Below are positions 6,687-12,640 of a stretch of 12,640 nt of DNA, in pieces. The position numbers and the translations under genes were made by a program. Origin of the DNA: Oscillospiraceae bacterium (lineage in GTDB: Bacteria > Bacillota > Clostridia > Oscillospirales > Oscillospiraceae); assembly GCA_017438675.1 (NCBI GenBank), contig JAFRUW010000128.1, positions 1-12,640 of the forward strand. Reading direction: 5' to 3'. The first letter of the stretch is position 1. The number at the start of each line of letters is the position of its first letter. Under the pieces are notes generated by a model. The model was not told the origin of the DNA. It did not search any database and saw only the letters and a program-made list of their open reading frames with translations.

Positions 6687-7186
6687 GTCGCTTCTCCGTT
6701 ATGCTGATACAGAATTGATCCCGCGAATCTTGCGTGGCATATTGCGATAGCGAGGGCGTCGGACGCGTCGTCAGGACTTGCCGCCTGCTCCAGCCTCAAA
6801 AGCCTCCGCACCATTTCCATGACCTGTTTCTTGTCCGCCCTGCCGTAGCCCGCCACAGCCTGCTTGACCTGCAGAGGCGTATATTCGTACATTGGTATCC
6901 CCCTGGTCTCCCCGGCAAGGAGTATCGCTCCCCTGCCGTGGGCCACGGAAATGCCCGTTTTAAGATTTGTATTGAAAAAAAGCTCCTCAATGGCGATAAC
7001 GTCGGGCTTAAACATATCTATAAGCTGAAGCAGGTCGTCGTAAATCTGCTTGAGCCTTGCGGCAAGGCGCATGTCGGCCGGTGTGGAGATAACGCCGCAG
7101 CGCAGCATCGTCTGACTGCCGCCCTCCGCCCTGATAGCGCCGAATCCCACAGTTGCGACGCCCGGGTCTATTCCGAGAATAACCAT
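6671..7186 (-). CDS. ruvC: Crossover junction endodeoxyribonuclease RuvC
   Basis: The dimeric resolvase that nicks opposite strands of a Holliday junction. Its 171 residues match the family. The RNase H-like fold starts MVILGIDPGVATVGFG, with catalytic D7. The next acidic residue is E67 in AIEELFF, and the C-terminal pair is D140 and D143 in PDDASDALA. The conserved VAHGRGA and YTPLQVKQAVAGYGRADKKQV regions are present. It is the first gene of the operon, with its own promoter in the gap after fakA; the Shine-Dalgarno sequence (GAGTGAT) is weak. I see no LexA-type box upstream, so SOS control is not supported. Confidence 0.98.
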   Translation of the reverse strand: MVILGIDPGVATVGFGAIRAEGGSQTMLRCGVISTPADMRLAARLKQIYDDLLQLIDMFKPDVIAIEELFFNTNLKTGISVAHGRGAILLAGETRGIPMYEYTPLQVKQAVAGYGRADKKQVMEMVRRLLRLEQAASPDDASDALAIAICHARFAGSILYQHNGEATCSTI

Positions 7187-7191
7187 AAGAA

Positions 7192-7244
7192 ATCACTCTT
7201 TTGTCTTCGTTTTTTAGATTATACCACAACTGCATCACTCTTTT
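7192..7244 (-). repeat. 11-bp direct repeat in the ruvC promoter region
   Basis: AAAAGAGTGAT (minus strand) occurs at 7244-7234, overlapping the -35 box, and again at 7202-7192, at the ribosome binding site of ruvC. The copies are identical and 42 bp apart, about four helical turns. The function is unknown; it may be a pair of binding sites or chance. Confidence 0.5.
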
Positions 7245-7247
7245 CAA
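7218..7247 (-). promoter_or_regulatory. Predicted promoter of ruvCAB
   Basis: Minus strand: -35 TTGAAA (7247-7242), an 18-nt spacer and a perfect -10 TATAAT (7223-7218), preceded by TGG. The start would be near 7211, about 24 nt before the ruvC ATG. It lies directly after the fakA terminator. Confidence 0.7.
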
Positions 7248-7248
7248 T

Positions 7249-7283
7249 AAAAAGTGGCGCACTGACCAAAAAGTCGGTGCACC
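7249..7283 (-). terminator. Terminator of the yloU-fakA operon
   Basis: On the minus strand GGTGCACCGAC (7283-7273) pairs with GTCAGTGCGCC (7266-7256), with one wobble and one C-A mismatch. The loop is TTTTTG, and ACTTTTTATT follows. It stands between the fakA stop codon and the ruvC promoter. Confidence 0.75.
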
Positions 7284-7304
7284 GCTTTATATTGTTAATT
7301 CATT

Positions 7305-8936
7305 TCATTCAGCGGAAATGGTGTAGTAGTAAACGGGCTGGCCGCCGTATACAACGGAGAGATCCACATTGCCCATTCTGCTCTCCAGCGCCGCGCCGAA
7401 GCTGTTGGCGTTGTCCTCATCGATATCGGAACCGTAGAAGATCGTCACAAGCTCCGGATCGAACTGGCCGAGAGCCTCGGAGACCTTGTCGATGACCTCG
7501 TCAAGCTCTGTACTGTTGCAAAGGAGCGCACCCTCAAGAAGCGCCAGGTACTCGCCCGCGCTGATGTTCTTGTCGTCAAACACGCTGTCTCTTGCGGCGT
7601 AGGTGACAAGGGCGGTGTGGACTGCCTTTGCGGCATCCTTGAACATCCCTGTAAGAATGTCCTCCTCCTGATCCGGGTCAAAGGAGATGAGGGCGGAAAT
7701 ACCCTGAGGAACTGTTTTGGTGGGGATCACAATGACCTTTTTCTCAGTCAGGCGCGCGCACTGCTCCGCCGCCATGATGATGTTCTTGTTGTTGGGGAAA
7801 ACAAACACGATCTCAGCGGGAGTCCTGTCCACCGCGGCCAGAATATCCTCGGTAGAGGGATTCATGGTCTGACCGCCGGTAACAAGATTGTCGACGCCCA
7901 GATCCTTAAATACGGCCATCATTCCGTCGCCTGCGCAGACCGCCACAGTGCCGTACTTCTTTTCCGGAGCCGCGGGCTTCTGAGGCGCGGAGGCGTTCTC
8001 CTTCTCGATCATCTCGGTGTGCTGATTGAGCATATTCTCGATCTTCACCGATACGAAGGAGCCGTAAGTAAGTGCCCGGGTCAGAACATTGCCCGGCTCA
8101 TTGGTGTGGACGTGAACCTTGATGATCTCATCGTCGTCCACCATAACGATGCTGTCGCCGATGCTCATAAGGTACTCTCTCAGGGGCTCGGTGGGATTGG
8201 AGTTTTCCTTGTTTACGATAAACTCGGTGCAGTAGGAGAAGTTGATCTCCTCATTGTCGAAATCGGAGAAGCTGGCCTTTTCCTTAGTCTCGGCTTCACT
8301 GCCGGTCTCGGATTCAATTGTGTTGCCGCGAATGGCCTCAAGCATACCCTGGAGGATAACTATAAAGCCCTTGCCGCCGGCGTCGATGACCCCGGCCTTC
8401 TCAAGGACGGGATTCTGATGGATGGTGTTCGCCAGGGCCTCTTCACCCACGGAGATGACGCCGACCAGGAACTCATCAAAGTCCTCCACCGTCTCGCTGA
8501 GCCTTACGGCCTCGTCGCCGGAAAGTCTCGCCACGGTGAGGATAGTGCCCTCGGTGGGCTTCATGACCGCCTTATACGCGGCTCTGACACCCTTCTGAAG
8601 GGCTTCGGCAAAATCTTTTGTCGTAGCGGTATCCATTTCCTTGAAGTACTTGCCGATACCGCGGAAAAGCAGGGAGAGGATGACGCCGGAGTTTCCTCTT
8701 GCGCCGCGGAGGAGGGCGTTGGCTGTGACCGAGGACGCCGCGCCGATAGATTCCGGCGCGTTCTTTAAAAGCTCGGCGGCGCCGGCGCCGATAGTCAGGC
8801 TCATATTCGTGCCGGTATCGCCGTCAGGCACCGGGAACACGTTGAGATCATTTATAGCCTGTTTTTTGTTGTTGATGAGAGCGGAGGCATTAATGACCAT
8901 TTTGGAAAACTCAATTCCTGAAATAGAATTAATCAA
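7305..8936 (-). CDS. fakA: Fatty acid kinase catalytic subunit FakA (DAK2-domain protein, YloV-like)
   Basis: It phosphorylates FakB-bound fatty acids to acyl phosphates for phospholipid synthesis. The 543 residues match the YloV/FakA family. The N-terminal DhaL-like kinase domain (about 1-205) holds FPVPDGDTGTNMS at 34-46, with Mg-ATP ligands D38 and D40, then LLRGARGNSGVILS (75-88) and KAGVIDAGGKGF (180-191). The middle domain has C236 (FSYCTEF) and H275/H277 (KVHVHTNEPG), placed like the zinc-site residues described for FakA. The C-terminal EDD-like domain runs from about 328. No fakB is in the window. The start is TTG at 8936, supported by a perfect AGGAGG eight bases upstream; the nearby ATG at 8941 stops after two codons. 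It follows the Asp23-family gene by 18 nt. Confidence 0.95.
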   Translation of the reverse strand: MINSISGIEFSKMVINASALINNKKQAINDLNVFPVPDGDTGTNMSLTIGAGAAELLKNAPESIGAASSVTANALLRGARGNSGVILSLLFRGIGKYFKEMDTATTKDFAEALQKGVRAAYKAVMKPTEGTILTVARLSGDEAVRLSETVEDFDEFLVGVISVGEEALANTIHQNPVLEKAGVIDAGGKGFIVILQGMLEAIRGNTIESETGSEAETKEKASFSDFDNEEINFSYCTEFIVNKENSNPTEPLREYLMSIGDSIVMVDDDEIIKVHVHTNEPGNVLTRALTYGSFVSVKIENMLNQHTEMIEKENASAPQKPAAPEKKYGTVAVCAGDGMMAVFKDLGVDNLVTGGQTMNPSTEDILAAVDRTPAEIVFVFPNNKNIIMAAEQCARLTEKKVIVIPTKTVPQGISALISFDPDQEEDILTGMFKDAAKAVHTALVTYAARDSVFDDKNISAGEYLALLEGALLCNSTELDEVIDKVSEALGQFDPELVTIFYGSDIDEDNANSFGAALESRMGNVDLSVVYGGQPVYYYTISAE

Positions 8937-8950
8937 CTCATTATCCTCCT
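8937..8950 (-). promoter_or_regulatory. RBS deciding the TTG start of fakA
   Basis: AGGAGG at 8950-8945 lies eight bases from the TTG at 8936. The ATG in between reads ATG AGT TGA, so it cannot start fakA. The next in-frame ATG is codon 13, too far from the ribosome binding site. Confidence 0.8.
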
Positions 8951-8954
8951 GATT

Positions 8955-9305
8955 TTAAAAACTTACCGAATCGACAAATACGTTGACTTCCTTTATCTGG
9001 ACGCCTGTGCAGTGAATGACCTTGTATCTTACTTCGCTGATAATGCTGGCGCAGATAACGGGGATGTTTACGCCGTTTTCGACCACGATGTGGAGTTCTA
9101 TGGAGATGCTGGAATCATCGTTGTAGGTGATATATACGCCCTTGCTCATTGCCTCACGCTTTAAAAGGTGAACAAGTCCGTCACTTGCAGAGCGCATAGC
9201 CATACCCTTGACGCCGAAGCAGTTGGTGGCGGCGTCACCGACTAAAGTTGTGAACACACCGGCAGAGATCAGGATCTCGCCCTTTTCATTTTGAAGTTTA
9301 ACCAT
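8955..9305 (-). CDS. Asp23/Gls24 family protein (DUF322, YloU-like)
   Basis: A 116-residue alkaline-shock/Gls24-type protein. Members are small cytosolic proteins, often membrane-associated or tied to envelope stress, with no known enzymatic activity. The pattern is typical: GEILISAGVFTTLVGDAATNCFGVKGMA at the N-terminus, then the strand region GVYITYNDDSSISIELHIVVENGVNIPVICASII and a terminal VNVFVDSVSF. The ATG follows AGGAG by eight bases. Pairing with the fakA gene matches the yloU-yloV order common in Firmicutes. The usual neighbour rpmB (ribosomal protein L28) is not on this side; a tRNA gene is. Confidence 0.9.
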   Translation of the reverse strand: MVKLQNEKGEILISAGVFTTLVGDAATNCFGVKGMAMRSASDGLVHLLKREAMSKGVYITYNDDSSISIELHIVVENGVNIPVICASIISEVRYKVIHCTGVQIKEVNVFVDSVSF

Positions 9306-9360
9306 GAGCCTCGCTCCTATCTTAAAATATCCGCAAAAGCGGTTCGGTCTTCATGCTAAC

Positions 9361-9448
9361 CGCCGTACCGGTGAAGAAACATAAAGCTGTGATTGTCTTA
9401 AACAAGAGAAAGAAAAACCACAGCAAAGCACCGAATATTCGTACGGCG
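9361..9448. promoter_or_regulatory. Inverted 8-mers and a palindrome in the yloU leader
   Basis: CGCCGTAC at 9361-9368 and GTACGGCG at 9441-9448 are exact reverse complements about 70 bases apart. They would close the 5' end of the predicted leader against the region near the ribosome binding site. Just inside lies the 10-bp palindrome CGAATATTCG (9432-9441). The rest of the gap at 9306-9617 holds only the two divergent promoters. Confidence 0.35.
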
Positions 9449-9453
9449 ACAAC

Positions 9454-9482
9454 ATTATAATATAATTTATGCCAAACTACAA
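9454..9482 (-). promoter_or_regulatory. Predicted promoter of the yloU-fakA operon
   Basis: Minus strand: -35 TTGTAG (9482-9477), a 17-nt spacer and -10 TATAAT (9459-9454). The predicted start near 9447 gives a leader of about 140 nt. The -35 is weak and the region is AT-rich, so other choices are possible. Confidence 0.45.
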
Positions 9483-9565
9483 GAGAAATATTCACAAAAA
9501 GCGGAGTGGAAAACAGGTCAAAAATGTTATTTAAGACGATATATCGAAAAATTTTCAAATAAGGC

Positions 9566-9594
9566 TTGCATTTTTTATTTCGATGTGTTATATT
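9566..9594 (+). promoter_or_regulatory. Predicted promoter of the tRNA-Pro gene
   Basis: -35 TTGCAT (9566-9571), a 17-nt spacer and -10 TATATT (9589-9594). The start near 9601 gives a 5' leader of about 17 nt for RNase P removal. Confidence 0.65.
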
Positions 9595-9617
9595 CTATGA
9601 GCAACAGAAAATTGCAT

Positions 9618-9695
9618 CCGGGTGTAGCGCAGTTTTGGTAGCGTGCTTGAATGGGGTTCAAGAGGCCGCGAGTTCGAGTCTCGCCACTCGGACCA
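9618..9695 (+). tRNA. tRNA-Pro, anticodon GGG, CCA encoded
   Basis: A complete cloverleaf. Acceptor CCGGGTG pairs with CACTCGG (one G-T wobble). D arm is GCGC/GCGT with a 10-nt loop containing four consecutive T. Anticodon stem CTTGA/TCAAG has the loop ATGGGGT, giving anticodon GGG with T33 and G37. T arm is GCGAG/CTCGC with loop TTCGAGT. Discriminator A and an encoded CCA complete it. It reads the proline codons CCC and CCU. It is a single-gene unit with promoter and terminator. Confidence 0.97.
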
Positions 9696-9696
9696 G

Positions 9697-9728
9697 AAAA
9701 AAGGACTTGCTTTTGCAAGTCCTTTTTT
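9697..9728 (+). terminator. Terminator of tRNA-Pro
   Basis: A perfect stem GGACTTGC (9703-9710) / GCAAGTCC (9715-9722) with a TTTT loop, preceded by six A and followed by six T. The symmetric A/T flanks make it able to work in both directions. It begins one base after the tRNA CCA. Confidence 0.95.
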
Positions 9729-9730
9729 CA

Positions 9731-9880
9731 ATGATATAAATCCACTGCGCGGATGATATACCTTGCAGGTATGATATACGCCTGCGGGCGTGAGTGGATT
9801 TATATCATATCATACAGCCGCGAAGCGGTTGTATATCACACGGCGAAGCCGTATATCATATTGCCTTGGCGATATATCAT
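9731..9880. repeat. Palindromic TGATATA hairpin-repeat cluster
   Basis: A 150-bp non-coding block. TGATATA occurs three times on the left (9732, 9754, 9772) and its complement TATATCA four times on the right (9801, 9832, 9852, 9873), at spacings of 18-31 bp, mostly near 20. A perfect 16-bp inverted repeat (9731-9746 and 9793-9808, ATGATATAAATCCACT and complement) closes the left half. Five small hairpins lie between the motifs: ATACCT-TGC-AGGTAT, ACGCC-TGCG-GGCGT, ATACAGCCGC-GAA-GCGGTTGTAT, ACGGC-GAA-GCCGT and ATATTGC-CTTG-GCGATAT. The stems differ in sequence but all stay complementary. There is no coding potential and the spacers are not unique 30-mers, so it is not CRISPR. It resembles an interspersed palindromic or MITE-like element; TCCACT recurs at 9895, just outside. 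Origin and function are unknown. Confidence 0.85.
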
Positions 9881-9909
9881 TAAACGTCCCCCCTCCACTC
9901 ACATTTCAA

Positions 9910-9938
9910 TTGCATTTCCTCCCATGTTATGCTATACT
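9910..9938 (+). promoter_or_regulatory. Predicted promoter of the AIM24-family gene
   Basis: -35 TTGCAT (9910-9915), a 17-nt spacer and -10 TATACT (9933-9938). The start near 9945 gives a 50-nt leader with AGGAGG at 9981-9986. It begins 30 bp after the repeat cluster, so the cluster lies just upstream of the promoter. Confidence 0.65.
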
Positions 9939-9994
9939 GAAATCGTATATAAACTCTGAATATCAGAGCAAAAAACTTACAGGAGGAATAGAAA

Positions 9995-10672
9995 ATGAGG
10001 TATGAAATCAAAGGCGAGCCCATGCCGGTCGTGATCTGCCAGCTCGAAGCGGGAGAACCCATGATCTGCGAAAGCGGCTCCATGGCGTGGATGAGCCCCA
10101 ACATGAAGATGGAAACCGTCGGCGGCGGCGCGGGCAAGGTGTTCGGACGTATGTTCTCCGGCGAGAGACTGTTCCAGAACCAGTACACCGCACAGGGCGG
10201 CCCGGGTATGATCGCCTTCGCGTCCAGCTTCTCCGGCTCTATTATCGCCCGGGAGATCCGTCCCGACCGTCCCATCGTCATCCAGAAGAAGGGCTTCCTG
10301 GCATCGGAAGCAGGCGTTGAGATGTCCGTAGTCTTCCAGAAGAAGATCGCCTCCGGCCTTTTCGGCGGCGAAGGCTTCATCATGCAGAAGCTCTCCGGCA
10401 GCGGCATGGCCTTTATCGAGGTGGACGGCAGCACGGTGGAGTACGATCTGGCGGCAGGTCAGCAGCTTGTGGTTGACACCGGCTACGTGGCAATGATGGA
10501 CGCTACCTGCACCATGGATGTACAGACCATCAAGGGCGTGAAGAACGTCCTCTTCGGCGGCGAGAGTCTGTTCAATACAATCATCACCGGACCGGGTCAC
10601 GTTGTGCTCCAGACAATGCCCCTTACAAACCTTGTCAGCACCATCGCGGCCATGCTTCCCAGCAAGTCATAA
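9995..10672 (+). CDS. AIM24/TIGR00266 family protein
   Basis: A 225-residue protein of the AIM24 (DUF124, TIGR00266) family, which has a beta-rich fold and no established enzymatic role in bacteria. Recognisable parts are MRYEIKGEPMPVVICQLEAGE at the N-terminus, ESGSMAWMSPNMKMET (26-41), a glycine-rich stretch GGGAGKVFGRMFSGE (43-57), then FASSFSGSIIA and the late GVKNVLFGGESLFNTIITGPGHVVLQTMP region typical of the family. No signal peptide or membrane segment is seen. The start is secure, with AGGAGG eight bases upstream. An alpha/beta hydrolase gene follows after 68 nt on the same strand. Confidence 0.93.
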   Translation: MRYEIKGEPMPVVICQLEAGEPMICESGSMAWMSPNMKMETVGGGAGKVFGRMFSGERLFQNQYTAQGGPGMIAFASSFSGSIIAREIRPDRPIVIQKKGFLASEAGVEMSVVFQKKIASGLFGGEGFIMQKLSGSGMAFIEVDGSTVEYDLAAGQQLVVDTGYVAMMDATCTMDVQTIKGVKNVLFGGESLFNTIITGPGHVVLQTMPLTNLVSTIAAMLPSKS

Positions 10673-10685
10673 TCAAAACAGCAAG

Positions 10686-10711
10686 CGCCCGCTGTCAACC
10701 GGCAGCGGGCG
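10686..10711 (+). other. Strong intergenic hairpin without a U-tract
   Basis: CGCCCGCTG (10686-10694) pairs with CAGCGGGCG (10703-10711), extendable by T-G and C-G pairs to an AACC tetraloop. It is followed by TATTACGCC, not a T-run. It may be a weak or factor-assisted terminator, or a processing or stability element between the AIM24 and hydrolase cistrons. No separate promoter for the hydrolase is evident in the gap. Confidence 0.6.
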
Positions 10712-10740
10712 TATTACGCCAAAAACCAGGAGTGCAAATT

Positions 10741-11535
10741 ATGAACACCTTGATCGAGACTGTGAAAAGCCCCCGCTTTGAAATGAAATACTTCCGCTTC
10801 GGCAGTGACGGCGGCGAGCCCGTGGTGATCCTCCCGGGCCTCAGCGTCGGAAGCGTCACTGATTCCGCCGACGCTATTGTATACGCCTATCAAAAGCTGT
10901 CCGAATACGACGTGTATCTTTTCGACAGAAGGTCGGACATTCCGCCCGTATATACCATTCACGATATGGCGGAGGACACCGGCGAAGCCATGGACATTCT
11001 CGGGATCAGGGGTGCGAAGATCATCGGTGTCTCCCAGGGCGGCATGATCGCCCTTGATATTGCCGTAAACAGGCCGGAGCTTGTTGACAGGCTGGTGCTG
11101 GGTTCCGCCGCGTCCCATATAAACGAGGAAATGAAGGGGCTGATCTCAAACTGGATCCGTCTCGCCGAAGAGAAGAACGGCGCTGCCGGACTGGTCGGGT
11201 CCTTTTCCAGGGCCATTTATACTAAAGAATTCCGCTCGCAGTACAAGGACGCCATCGACGCTATGGCTCAGAACACCGCTGACGAGGATCTCGCGCGGTT
11301 CGTAATTCTGGCTAAGGGCATTCTTGATTACGATCTGCGGCCTGAGCTTCATAAGATCAAGTGCCCCGTTCTCGTTCTCGGGGCCCGGAACGACAAGGTT
11401 CTGGGCGGTGATTCGTCAGCTGAGCTGGCGGATGCGCTGGGCTGTGAGTCCTATATCTACGACGACTACAGTCACGCGGTCTACGACGAGGCCCCGGACT
11501 ATCTCGACAAGGTATACAGCTTCTTTAAAAAATAG
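10741..11535 (+). CDS. Alpha/beta-fold hydrolase
   Basis: A 264-residue cytosolic hydrolase of the alpha/beta superfamily; the substrate is unknown. The oxyanion region is VVILPGLSVGS (28-38). The nucleophile elbow GVSQGG (96-101) gives S98. The acid is probably D218 in LGARNDKV, and the base H245 in DDYSHAVYDEAPDYL, so the triad is complete. The core resembles esterases, lactonases and C-C hydrolases with a DxR motif (FDRRSD at 61-66). I chose ATG 10741 because AGGAG (10728-10732) lies eight bases before it; a GTG at 10732 would overlap the ribosome binding site. It probably shares a transcript with the AIM24 gene. Confidence 0.88.
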   Translation: MNTLIETVKSPRFEMKYFRFGSDGGEPVVILPGLSVGSVTDSADAIVYAYQKLSEYDVYLFDRRSDIPPVYTIHDMAEDTGEAMDILGIRGAKIIGVSQGGMIALDIAVNRPELVDRLVLGSAASHINEEMKGLISNWIRLAEEKNGAAGLVGSFSRAIYTKEFRSQYKDAIDAMAQNTADEDLARFVILAKGILDYDLRPELHKIKCPVLVLGARNDKVLGGDSSAELADALGCESYIYDDYSHAVYDEAPDYLDKVYSFFKK

Positions 11536-11555
11536 CCTGTTCCAAAAGGCATTAT

Positions 11556-11585
11556 TAAAGCAGGGGATTTGCGTCCCCTGCTTTA
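11556..11585. terminator. Bidirectional terminator between convergent genes
   Basis: A perfect 12-bp stem TAAAGCAGGGGA (11556-11567) / TCCCCTGCTTTA (11574-11585) with a TTTGCG loop. TTATTCTT follows on the plus strand and TAATAATGCCTTTT on the minus strand. It serves the hydrolase gene and the metallopeptidase gene. Confidence 0.85.
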
Positions 11586-11622
11586 TTATTCTTCCGGAAC
11601 TGACGGTCCGAAAGCCGAATCT

Positions 11623-12003
11623 TCACTTTTCAAAACGGGAAAGATATGCCTGCTTTTGCCGCTCATCCTCCGCCTCCAGAGACGAGGAATTGTGAACCCC
11701 GCCCAGGGATTCCAGATGGTGACGGAACTCATGTCGCAGGATCCCCCGCAGTATCTCCTTTGCTTCTTCGGGTCCCGCATTGGGATGGACCCGGTCAAAG
11801 GAGCCCTTGTACATGATGATTTGCCTCATGCCGGAGGAAACCTGATACATTCCCAGTGTGTACAGATCGTTTCCCCGGGAGTAATCCGGGATCACAAACG
11901 CCTCCGACACGATCACACCGCCGTTAAGCTCCCGATAGAACTCCTGCGGAAGCTCATCCATAAGCTCCGAAATGATCCTTCTGTATTCTCCGGTGCCGAT
12001 CAT
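11623..12003 (-). CDS. Small zincin-like metallopeptidase family protein
   Basis: A 126-residue cytosolic protein with a zinc-protease signature RHEFRHHLESLGG, in which H91, E92 and H95 form HExxH. The acidic run LEAEDERQ (109-116) could supply the third ligand. Upstream are DELPQEFYRELNGGVIV (16-32) and LGMYQVSSGMRQIIMYKGSFDR (50-71), the pattern of the short Zincin_1/DUF1025-type metallopeptidases. No signal peptide is seen and no substrate is known. The ATG follows AAGGCGG by about eight bases. It lies 33 nt after the SIMPL gene, likely in the same operon, and ends at the shared terminator. Confidence 0.82.
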   Translation of the reverse strand: MIGTGEYRRIISELMDELPQEFYRELNGGVIVSEAFVIPDYSRGNDLYTLGMYQVSSGMRQIIMYKGSFDRVHPNAGPEEAKEILRGILRHEFRHHLESLGGVHNSSSLEAEDERQKQAYLSRFEK

Positions 12004-12036
12004 AAATCATTCCGCCTTTCTCACTAATGATACCGG

Positions 12037-12640
12037 CTAACGGATCTCCCACAGTACCGTCACGGTGTCGGAAACCTCGATATCATCGGGCTCGATATCC
12101 ATGTCGTAGCTTCCCGCACCCGTCATCAGCGGGGCGTCGCTTTCTTTCGCCATGAGCATCCTGTTCATGGGGCGGACTTCAAAGTTGATCTCGCCCCAGG
12201 AGTAATTTATGCTCCGGATTTCCTTCAGTTCAACTCCGGCAGCCTTCGTCAGCACCAGAGCCTTTTCCTTAGCGTCGGCGATTGCTTTGCCCAGGAGCTC
12301 GTTTTTCGCAGCCTCCGGGTCCTTAACAGTGTAGCTGAGGCGGAATTCCGGCTTCAGGGAGCTGTTGGCAAGAGCGTACAGCACCTTGCCGAGGCGGTCA
12401 TTATCCGACTCAAACTCCACCTTCATATGGTGACGGAACCTGTACCCCACAAAGCGCTGCTTGTAAACGTTGTTTTCCGTGTAGCCCTCGTATTCCGTGT
12501 CAACATTGAAGCTCAGGGTCTTAAGGTCTGACCGCTCAAAGCCGAAACCGGACAGAAGATCCTTTATTCTTTCGGTGTCCTCCGAGGATCTCCGCAGAGT
12601 CTCACCGTATTCGGGACAGGTGCCCTCAAGCGACAGGGTA
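12037..12640 (-). CDS. SIMPL domain (DUF541) protein, partial at the right edge
   Basis: The last 200 codons of a SIMPL-domain protein; the frame is open to position 12639, so the true start is outside the window. The visible sequence begins TLSLEGTCPEYGETLRRSSED and continues with KTLSFNVDTEYEGYTENN, FVGYRFRHHMKVEF, the helix region KAIADAKEKALVLTKAAGVELKEI, and the closing strand VSDTVTVLWEIR before TAG. This matches the SIMPL order of alternating strands and helices. The family includes periplasmic or surface oligomeric proteins (BP26, YggE), but no signal peptide can be judged because the N-terminus is missing. A GTG at 12450 inside the domain is not a plausible start. It is followed by the metallopeptidase gene. 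Confidence 0.88.
   Translation of the reverse strand, partial: TLSLEGTCPEYGETLRRSSEDTERIKDLLSGFGFERSDLKTLSFNVDTEYEGYTENNVYKQRFVGYRFRHHMKVEFESDNDRLGKVLYALANSSLKPEFRLSYTVKDPEAAKNELLGKAIADAKEKALVLTKAAGVELKEIRSINYSWGEINFEVRPMNRMLMAKESDAPLMTGAGSYDMDIEPDDIEVSDTVTVLWEIR

Noticed and set aside
7187..7304. LexA/SOS box controlling ruvCAB
   Set aside because: I found no GAAC-N4-GTTC-type Gram-positive LexA site near the promoter.
7617..8768. Plus-strand open frame of 383 codons
   Set aside because: It is the antisense shadow of fakA; its composition follows the complementary codons and no domain is recognisable.
9322..9558. Minus-strand 78-codon frame in the gap between yloU and the tRNA
   Set aside because: It has a TTG start with no ribosome binding site, low-complexity hydrophobic content from AT-rich DNA, and it would span the predicted yloU promoter.
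9731..9880. CRISPR array
   Set aside because: The repeated part is only 7 bp and inverts in the middle. The intervals are self-complementary hairpins rather than unique spacers, and there are no cas genes.

Overview
The window looks like chromosomal DNA of a Gram-positive Clostridia member, probably an Oscillospiraceae/Ruminococcaceae-type gut anaerobe. This rests on several things: strong AGGAGG-type ribosome binding sites; a complete ruvC-ruvA-ruvB operon (ruvC is normal in Clostridia but absent from Bacilli); the Firmicutes pair Asp23/YloU-like plus FakA/YloV-like; a PIB-type metal ATPase with its metal-binding domain encoded as a separate small protein; and fairly GC-rich genes separated by AT-rich gaps. 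The taxonomy is inference. No gene here was matched against a database.

Layout, left to right. (1) 1-1428, minus strand: the first 476 codons of carB, running off the left edge, with its own promoter and a hairpin-bearing leader but no carA upstream. (2) 1675-3746, minus strand: a two-gene metal-efflux operon, a 72-residue HMA metallochaperone followed with a 4-nt overlap by a Zn/Cd/Pb-type P1B ATPase. It has a near-consensus promoter, an ArsR/SmtB-like inverted repeat at the transcription start and a terminator hairpin. (3) 3977-4929, plus strand and divergent: an EamA/DMT-family membrane transporter broken by a one-base frameshift. A promoter followed by a long hairpin plus U8 lies in its short leader, so expression may be attenuated. 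(4) 5008-7186, minus strand: ruvC-ruvA-ruvB, the Holliday junction resolvase and branch-migration motor, as one transcript. (5) 7305-9305, minus strand: an Asp23/Gls24 protein (YloU-like) and the fatty-acid kinase catalytic subunit FakA (YloV-like). (6) 9618-9695, plus strand: tRNA-Pro(GGG) with promoter and terminator. (7) 9731-9880: a dense palindromic cluster of seven TGATATA/TATATCA motifs separated by small hairpins. (8) 9995-11535, plus strand: an AIM24/TIGR00266 protein and an alpha/beta hydrolase. (9) 11623-12640, minus strand: a small HExxH metallopeptidase-like protein preceded by a SIMPL (DUF541) protein that runs off the right edge.

Most of the window is housekeeping: pyrimidine/arginine precursor synthesis, DNA recombination, fatty-acid activation and metal efflux. 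The parts that ordinary annotation does not explain are non-coding: the TGATATA hairpin cluster, the hairpin-U8 leader before the transporter, the pair of related operator-like sites at the two divergent promoters at 3778-3919, and the repeat-flanked UUCG hairpin in the carB leader. I see no convincing new multi-gene defence, mobile or biosynthetic system. The best candidate for something undescribed is the repeat cluster at 9731-9880.
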